From positions 69,861,973 to 69,925,972 of the forward strand of contig OX328130.1 in NCBI GenBank assembly GCA_946811695.1: DNA of 64,000 nt, given 5' to 3'. Origin of the DNA: Gonocerus acuteangulatus (Eukaryota > Arthropoda > Insecta > Hemiptera > Coreidae). The notes beneath the pieces were generated by a model. That model did no database searches, was not told where the DNA came from, and saw only the letters and a list, made by a program, of their open reading frames with translations. Positions 38,901-48,117 of the stretch are shown here, piece by piece (position 1 is the first letter of the stretch; every line of letters begins with the position of its first letter). Made by a program: the position numbers and the translations under genes.

Positions 38901-40085
38901 AACCATCAAATTTTCATAGTTTATGACGTAAAATCATTGGAGATTAAATCAGTGGAGTTAGTTACTGTGTTTTATAGAGGAACTAGTCAGTCGGGATCAT
39001 GTGTGTCAGGATGTCGTCCACGAACATATCCATGATACAAGCTATTTCCCACAGGGAAATGTTTGATTAAATTTTTATAAATGTATGAAATCTCTTAAAG
39101 GGTCTCAAAAATACCGGTGGCTCAAGTTTGTGTGTGCCTAAATATATATACAGTGGAACATGGATAACTCGAATTTCGATAATTCGAAATCGTCTTTAAT
39201 TCGAATATATCTCTCGGCCCCTAGAATTTAGGGCATAAACAATGTAAAAAATTGTGGTTAATTCGAATAAATTTTTGGATAATTTGAATTTTTTAGAGCC
39301 TGTACCTCCAATGGAAGTGGACAAAGAAGTGGTCGATCTTAAATCTTGTGGAAATATTCTGCCCTCGGGTAAGAAGGATAGTAAGATACGGATGTAAGGG
39401 TTCCGAGACAAGAAGCACGGAGGTCTCATAGTCTAGTTCTTGGACTCTAGAAGTTCTGCAAAGTGATGGGTCGCGCTTCCTCCCTTCCAGGGGTTGTAGT
39501 TACATACACCATCCTGTCTTTTTATCCTAGAGTTCCCTCTCACCATCCCTCCCATCTTCATTTCTTATTCAGTTATAAGTTATTCATTTCTTACTCTGTT
39601 GTATTGTTTGTACCTTGAATCTCTGTTGTACAGTGCAGATCAGTGTTTTGTTGATTTAAGATGTCGAAGCCTAGAAGTTATAAAACTTTAACGTTGTCAG
39701 AGAAAGTAGCTGCGATTAAAGAATTTGAAAAAGGAATAATGAAAAAATCTGAAATTGCCAAGGACATTGGAATCCATTACCATCTTACCTGAAAAAAAAA
39801 GAAAAAAATCTTGCCCATGAAAATGACATTTTTTCAAAACAATAGACTTTTATTTTTACTTTTTTGAAAAATGATTGATTACTTATATACATAACCATCA
39901 ATTCATGAAATGTTTGTTTTTCTTTAAATAAAATGTATTTTTTTTTTTTATTAACAAATGTGAAAATATGAAGTTTGATTTTTTAGCCCTTTATTTTCAA
40001 AAACTTTTGTAGTTTGAATTTTGGATAACTCGAACTTTTTTATCGGTCCCTAGGGGTTCGAATTATCCAAGTTCTACTGTATACA

Positions 40086-40137
<52 letters not shown>

Positions 40138-42218
40138 TATATAAATATATACATTGGATATATATATAGGATAAAAAAAAATAGCACTCCTTTTTCTTAT
40201 GCACTACTTTATTGTTGGCTTGCCCTACATGTTTCATGGCCTTTATGCCACCTCCTCAGGGGCCATTAAATCCCCATGTATGTTACGGGGTGTATATATA
40301 TATACGGGGTGTCCCGCATTGAGATGTCATAACTTTAGGGGTTTTTTTTTACCAGTTTATTACTGGAGTATATTTCTTTTATACTGTGTATGGTGCTGAG
40401 AGAGTCCGGGTAGATAACTAGTTGGGTGTCTGATGAATATTGTTGTAGGTAGCTAGCAATATGGCTGTAAGTTTGGCAGAGTGAATATTGCAAAGACTAT
40501 TGAGCTTGTATTTTTGGATGTGATGATATTTTATTCTGAATTTTTTTAGAACTTGTTTTATTTATTATAGAGCACTTAGACTTCATGACTAGCCTCGATG
40601 CTTCTGAACTTGGAATCGAACAGTTTCGACAAATAGAACACGAATATATTGGTTACCAAAGTTTAACTGACGTACCAGTTGTTACTGATTATGATGAAAA
40701 GTACTCAGATTTCAAGGTAATATTTTGTAAGTGTGTATATTTTATTCCAGTTAGCGAGATTTTGTCTTAGTAATTCAATTTATCGGCATCTTTAGGACAT
40801 TTTGAAGTAATGTAGCTATTGAGGCTGAACTCATGACAGCATTTTTTTAAAATGTCTTCAAACATTCATCTAAATGCCCCCTGTTAACCTTTAAATGTCC
40901 TCATCTAATGAGATAATTATGTTTCAAAAATTAACGAAATTGGTTCATTATGAGTGGGAGTTTACTCTGTAACTAAATTATTAATTTTTCTTATTACATT
41001 TTTTCAGCAGTGGAAATTCTGATGAAATTTTTATTAAAAACACAGTTTAAATGGATCTTGATCTCAAACCAATATTCTTCCCCTTTTTTACATGAAACGT
41101 TTCGGCTATTTCCAATATCAATCTATAAGAAAAATGAAGAGTTAGCAATCTGATTTATCATTAACATACATTATTTAACTCCTTGCCCATATTAACTTAA
41201 ATTAATTTATCTCCTAGTATTAATTTTATTTTAACATCCTTAATTAAAATTAATAATAATTTTAAGGTTGAAAGTTGGTGGCCAAGATGTCAAAATCCTA
41301 TTTTACAAATTATAAAATAAGGATAGCAAGTGTGAGGTAAATTAATTTAAGTTAATTTGGACGAGGGGTTGAATAATGTTAACTCTTCAATTTTCTTCTA
41401 GATTGATAATAGCAAAATAGCCAAAATGTATCATGTAAAGATTTATAAAAAATAAAGAATATTGGTTTGAGGTCAAGGTCTATTTAAAATGTGTTTTTAA
41501 TAAATTATTCATTTTTTTCTACTGAACATTATTGTTTCTTCTTTTTTACGAATCTTGTTGTATATTGTGTCCAACTGATGATTATTTTAGTGACCACACT
41601 GATCTGCATTACGGACTGTTACATGACTCTTAGACTTTTGAAGAAGAACATATGAAAAACAGTACTTACGTCATTAAAATAAGAAATCGTCTTGCGCATA
41701 ATTTATTTTTATAAATTTACAGACTGAATATCAAAAGAAATCAATACCGGACGTCCTGGAAGCAATTAGGAACACCCCAGGATTATATGGCCTTTCTCAG
41801 CTGTACGGAATTCTGCTTGATAAGGCTGGGCCTAACTATGAATTCAAGGATAAAACAGGTAACTATTATTTATTATATTTTACCAATTTCATCAAATGTG
41901 ATTGCATTTTTAGTCATCTATTAAATCAATGAGGATTAGATAGTTAGCCATCGAGGTGATAAGCAGTCAGGCAATAGATGGGATTCGGCTTGGAAACAAC
42001 AATAAAATGATAAGGAGGATATCCCATGTATCCTTCCATAATAGAAATTTAAAAAGAGCCACTGACATACTAACATATAACATTCCCCCTCCTACCGAGC
42101 TCGTAAAGGCTATTGTAAAACAAGTTAAATCCCGCCGATGCAACTCTACATAATCCCAATTCTTCCCTTGATTCCAGTCCCCAATTGTTCCATTCCTTGA
42201 CATAAACACATGGAATAA

Positions 42219-42253
<35 letters not shown>

Positions 42254-45200
42254 ACCCATCCCTAAATTGTGGTCTCCCCATAGTCTAATGACTAATGCCT
42301 TAGTTTCCTACCCGAGAGATGGTGGGTTCGATTCCCACCGGCAGCAGGAATTTTCTCATCTCAGGGCTTGTAGAGAAAATTCCTTGCTGCACCTTGGATT
42401 TCGGCGCTAATGGCCAAGAAAAAAAAACCTAGCTGTTTACCAAATCCCACGTCAAACCCTCTCCTGTAACGCTGAACAAATAGGAGAAACCAAAAATTAT
42501 ATTCAAAGCACGCCATTACTCAAAAGCATACATTTAAGAAGACAAAAAAATTCTATTTACAGAATGAAATCATAAAAAACGTCAGATCTCTGAATGAGTA
42601 CAGCCAGGATAGGGTTGAAGAAAATGGTTTTTCAAAAGAAAATCCACAACTCCTTGTGTGAATCGAACCCATGATCTTAGGCACAGAGTGCTTACACCTT
42701 AACACTCAAGGCCTACAATCTAATTTTTACGTTGTACATTTATATTAAAATGAGTTCTCTTGCATCACCTATAAAATATTTACGATTAACAAACGTATAC
42801 TTCATTATTCTATTAAATGAACTATAATAATATTAAATTATATAAATTATTCTGAATTTAATGCTAAATTCTATGTATGGATTGTTGCCTTGCAGTTGTT
42901 GAACATCTTGAGACTCTCTATCATACAGCAGGTGCACTTCATTACTGGCTTGCTGTTCGATATACCAGCAGCCTTCTTCGTCATACTGTCGACAGCATTA
43001 GTCCATTTATCACTGCTCTTCTCGTTAATGCAAAGCAGGTACAATTTTACCACTATGTAGTATGGTTACTATATATTTTATATTATTATATAATTTCTGG
43101 TCAATATACACTTGTTTTACTAACCTCTATGTTTGTCAGTGTAATATTTGTTAACCGATAGGTAATCAAAGTGTAATGTTTCTTCACACTGGGGAGCTAC
43201 GGACCGGTGTCAACGTAGAGATAACCCAGTAGATAGGTTAATAGTAACAGCAGTTTAACCAGTACAGGTTAAAAATTCGTTATCAATAAATTGACGTTAA
43301 AATTTAAAAAGTTATGTTTCCAAGATGTCATTTGGAAACACCCATTATATTTGCGAGCATTACCAAGAAGTGTTCTGACTGGGGGTGCTGATGGGTGAAG
43401 AGGCTGTGCAAGGGTTCGGGATATTATTACCTCGGATACACCATCACCACTTATAGCGTAAACTCTATGAGGGACAAAATCACAATTTATTTCTAGTAAT
43501 TAAGGTCTGCTATCATAGTTGAAATGAACCACAAATAAAAATAATATTATGAAATAGATAGAGTACAGCTGACCTGTTAAAAAAATACCTTAAAATTTCA
43601 ATATAAAAAAAAAAACGTTCTTAGCGAATGTTTACAGCCTAAAGGGAGTGTCCATGCAAAATTTCAAATTTTTCTGTCAAGTGGTTTGGGCTGGGCGATG
43701 ATAGTCAGTGGGTGAGTGGTATTTGACAAATATATAATAGATATGTATAATTGTTCATATTATTAATTTTCCCATTAATTATAAAGTTGGCCAAATTTTA
43801 TCCGAAGTTAACAATAGAATGTACACATAAAACCTCCATTTCACTGAATAACATATTTTGTTGTGTGTCTTCAGATAACTGTAGGCGTCGTCGGTCAGAA
43901 AGAAGTGGTCTTTGACAAACCGTTAACTCCCGCTGAAATAAGAGATATAGTCTATTCTACAATCCAGCCCTACGATATTATCCAGGCAGTCTTACAGCAG
44001 GAGGTAGTACTGTATTGCGGGAGGCTTATTACAACCAGTCCTCATCTCTTCAAAGGAATTCTAAAGATAAGAGCTGGGTATTCTTCTTATATTTCTTTCT
44101 CTAGTTACTTTTTATATATAATGAGTATTAAGATTCTTAAGAATGGATTAGCTGTTTATAAAAAATCTTAACCAAGAAATAATATTCTTTAACCCTTACC
44201 AATTCTTTATTGATGGTGAACCACTTTGGCCCCCTGACAAAGTACAATTATATTGGTGGTAAGTGGCTTTGGCCCAAACAGCAAAGTACCAATATATTGG
44301 CACATGCATTTCAGGCCCAGCATATTAGAGTGACATGCATAAACTTCTGACAAGAGATACATAGCCTGGTCCTTCCTCAGCTACAGAAAGACTTGTCAAA
44401 GATCATGCTAGGATTTTGAGAAATACAGTGGGCCTTTTTCAAAGCAAACACAATTAAATTTGTCTGTAAATCTGTGGGAGCATCAATGTTTCAAGGGCAA
44501 ATACGTTTTCTTTCGATAGCACATTACTGGGAATTAAAAATGAGCAAGCCAACACAAGTTCGTTTTATGTTTCTATTGAGTTCTGGCTCCAATAATTAAA
44601 ATGGATTTAAAACCTCATCACTTCAGAGATATTAACAGTTCCTCGAACTGGTCTCTTCTCACACTCCTTCAAGCTCGATGCCGAACCAGCTATATTGCCC
44701 GATACGTGTAAAACAGCCCTCGGGAGATAAAATATAATGTTCATACTCGCTGAGGGTGAAAACAGTTTTCGGCTAAACTTCCCTGTTGCGCGTACTGAAT
44801 TGGGTTTTCACAGTTAAGCACTTGTTGGTGCGATACGTGGTTTGTCTGGAAAATACATATAAAAAATTCGGGGCGTCCTGTCAAGGCGTTGTGGAGGGGC
44901 GCCCGGTAGTTCCCCCTCTCTATGCAATCCACTCAATGCTCAGCTCGAGCCAGAGCGCTCTGCGAGTTAAGTAGGATTTACGTGTGCTTGTTTAAAGTAA
45001 CCCCTTTTTCACCTGCCGTCGGCATGGAGCTCTCTCTGATTGAGGAACAGCGCATCAACATCAAGTTTCTTGCAAAGCTAGGTAAGAATGGTCATGAGAT
45101 TTTTGAGTGTTTGCAAGAAGTTTTCGGAGACAATTATCTGAAAGAACCAACCGTCAACAAGTGTTTGAAAAGGTTTCGGGAAGGCCGAGAAGATGCGAAA

Positions 45201-48081
45201 GATGACCAACGCTCAGGACGCCCCTCCACATTGAGTTCTGAGGAAAATGTTGAGCGAATTCGTGGGAGTGTTCTTAAAGACCATCGATTGACAGTTAGAA
45301 TGATAGCTTAGGAACTGTCAATCACCAAAATCGGATTTGGCACAAGGGGGCAGGTGGATCCTTCATCACGACAACGCGCCTGCTCACACATCTCTCGTTG
45401 TGCGTGAGTTTTTGGCCCAAAGCTCAATCACCGTAACAGAACACCCGCCTTATTCACCCGATTTAGCACCTTGCAACTTCATCCTGTTCCCGAAATGCAA
45501 AATGGTGCTCCGGGGGTGGCACTTGGGGGATGTAGAAGCCATCAAGGCTGAAACGACACGGCATATGAAGAGCCTCACAACTGAAGACTTTCAGCGATCG
45601 TATCAGCAGTGAAAACGGTGTTGGCAGAAGTGCATCTTGTCTCAGGGGGAGTACTTTATTTATTAATAATATTATTATTCCACTTTTATACGTATTTTCC
45701 GGACAAACCACATATATGGTGATTACTTTCATGGCAACTAGATTTGTAAAAGTGTGAGAGGTTAAACTGAATTCAAAATTAAATGTTCTTCAAGCATTGC
45801 AGTAAGTTTTCATTTTGTGGAGTATTTTCTTCCACCAAAAGAAAATACATAAATCATTATTGTTCTAACGGGAAATTTGGTGGTAACCTGCACCAAAATA
45901 ATCTTTAACCACCTAACGCTTTTTCCTGGCAAAACCCATAAAAGAATGGAGTTTCTTTTGGGCATGATTATTTGAATAAATTTAATTGATTTTAATTGTA
46001 AATACATTATAATAAAATAGAAAATCAATGTGATCAATGTTTTTTTTACTTTATCCAAAAATTATTTATACTGTTGGCATAGTGTGAAGTGATATTGCTC
46101 AGAAGGAGCCAACAAAAAAATAAATTAAATTAAACAAAACACTAACTATTTTTTTATTAAATATAAAATTATTATTATTATTTTTGGAAACAAAATGATA
46201 AAAATTAATATGAACAAAGGAAAGGAATAATTGTCTTTGTCTTCTGTGGTGCAATGCACCTTAACACAATAGCCTCTTAAGCAGAAAGTTAGCTGCTAAG
46301 GAAGGTTAGGGAATTTCAGCAGTACAATGTTCAAAATAAAAATTGGCACTCACAAGACTATGATTTTATACAACACCAGTTGCTTGAGATAGACACTTTT
46401 TTAAAACATGTTTGTAAAGTATCTCCTCACACACCAATTGTTTTTTCCACTCACTGTCTTTTGTTGGTGAACATATGTTAATTAACATATCTGTTAATAG
46501 TAACATATGTTCTGCTACAATACTTACTTGTCTATGAAATACCTAATTATTTATTATTTTAATTACAGATGGGTTTTGGAAGCAATCAGGCATTATCTTA
46601 AGATTTCTGGTGCTGAAACTAATCTAGGAAACCTGAGTCCTTATAGAGTAAGGCAACTTCTCTACAAAGTACTCTCTGTGAATGAATGGTCTTCTAAAGA
46701 AAAGTATGTTTTTTATTTTCTTTCCTTATTAGCAAATCTCATATCTCCTTGTTTTAAAAATTATGAAAGGATAAATATCTTTATTTTTTGTTACCACCTA
46801 CCAACTATTGGGCTATAAGTGCTGGGCTATCAAGAGGTTGCCACTCTTTTATAATGGCAACATAACGTGGATGGTCACCCATTCAGATACTGTCCACACC
46901 CGATGTTGCTTAACTTCGGTGTTCAACGGTAATCATTTTATTCAACATGGCTGTGGCCATTGGCAAATATCTTTATTGTTACATTTTAAGTTTTTGTGTT
47001 CGTATGTTTTGTAGCAAAATAATCATTATAAAACAGAAAAAAAAATCATTAAAATGACCAAAAATGTAGCTTAAAAACATTGGCATTCGAAAATCCTTTG
47101 GCTAATTCTATCTTTAGCGCATTATTGGTCCTCTCCTTCTTTACCCTGCGGATATTCCCACACAACCCCAAACCCTTCTAACAACCTACGCAGATGATAC
47201 TGCCATCCTATCAACTTCCCCCGATCCCTCAGTAGCATCCCAACACCTGCAGGAACATCTTACCGCTATTCAACATTGGTGTGAAATGTGGAGAGTAAAA
47301 ATCAACCCGGAAAAATGTAAGCAGGTTACATTCACTCTCAACCGGAGATCATGCCCTTCTGTACATCTCAATAACACTCCACTACCAGTATCCAACGAGG
47401 TTCGATATCTAGGATTATACCTTGACAGCCGACTGACATGGAACCCTCACACGAGACTGAAAAGACAAGAACTGAACAAAAGATACGGACTACTTAGACG
47501 GCTTCTTGGACCCTCATCTAAATTATCAATACAGAACAAATTAACGATATACAAAACAATCATTCGACCAATATGGACATACGGACTTGAACTCTGGGGA
47601 TCTGCAAAACCATCCAACATCAACAGAATACAGGCATTCCAGTCAAAAGTACTCCGTAAAATTGTAAATGCCCCTTTCTACGTCTCAAACAAAACCCTTC
47701 ACAATGACCTTAACATTCCATTTGTCCTTGACCTTGCTAAAACCCGTTTCCAAATGTTCCACTCCAAATTGTCCTACCATCCTAATCCTGAAGGTCTACC
47801 TTTATCGTCCCAATCCCAACCAGACAATCCTCCCAGGCGGCTCAAGAGACAGTGGCCACGAGACAATTTACTCACCTAACCGTATCATGATCATTAAAAT
47901 AGATATTTAGACAGCCACGGAAGTGCCAACAATGGTTGGCTCCTTCCAAATTTGTATGTTTTTTTTTTTGTTTTTTTTTTACTTTAACCGTTTTGTTCAA
48001 TTTATTACATTATGTATCTGTATCAACAAACTTGATAATTGTACATATAATAATTTGTACAGATTTCAAATAAAAAAGTTA

Positions 48082-48117
<36 letters not shown>

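Larger units (their letters stand above)
44836..45712 (+). mobile_element. Mariner element, internally deleted
   Basis: Inverted ends CGTGGTTTGTCTGGAAAATA and TATTTTCCGGACAAACCACA with TA outside. It encloses two transposase fragments. Confidence 0.85.
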
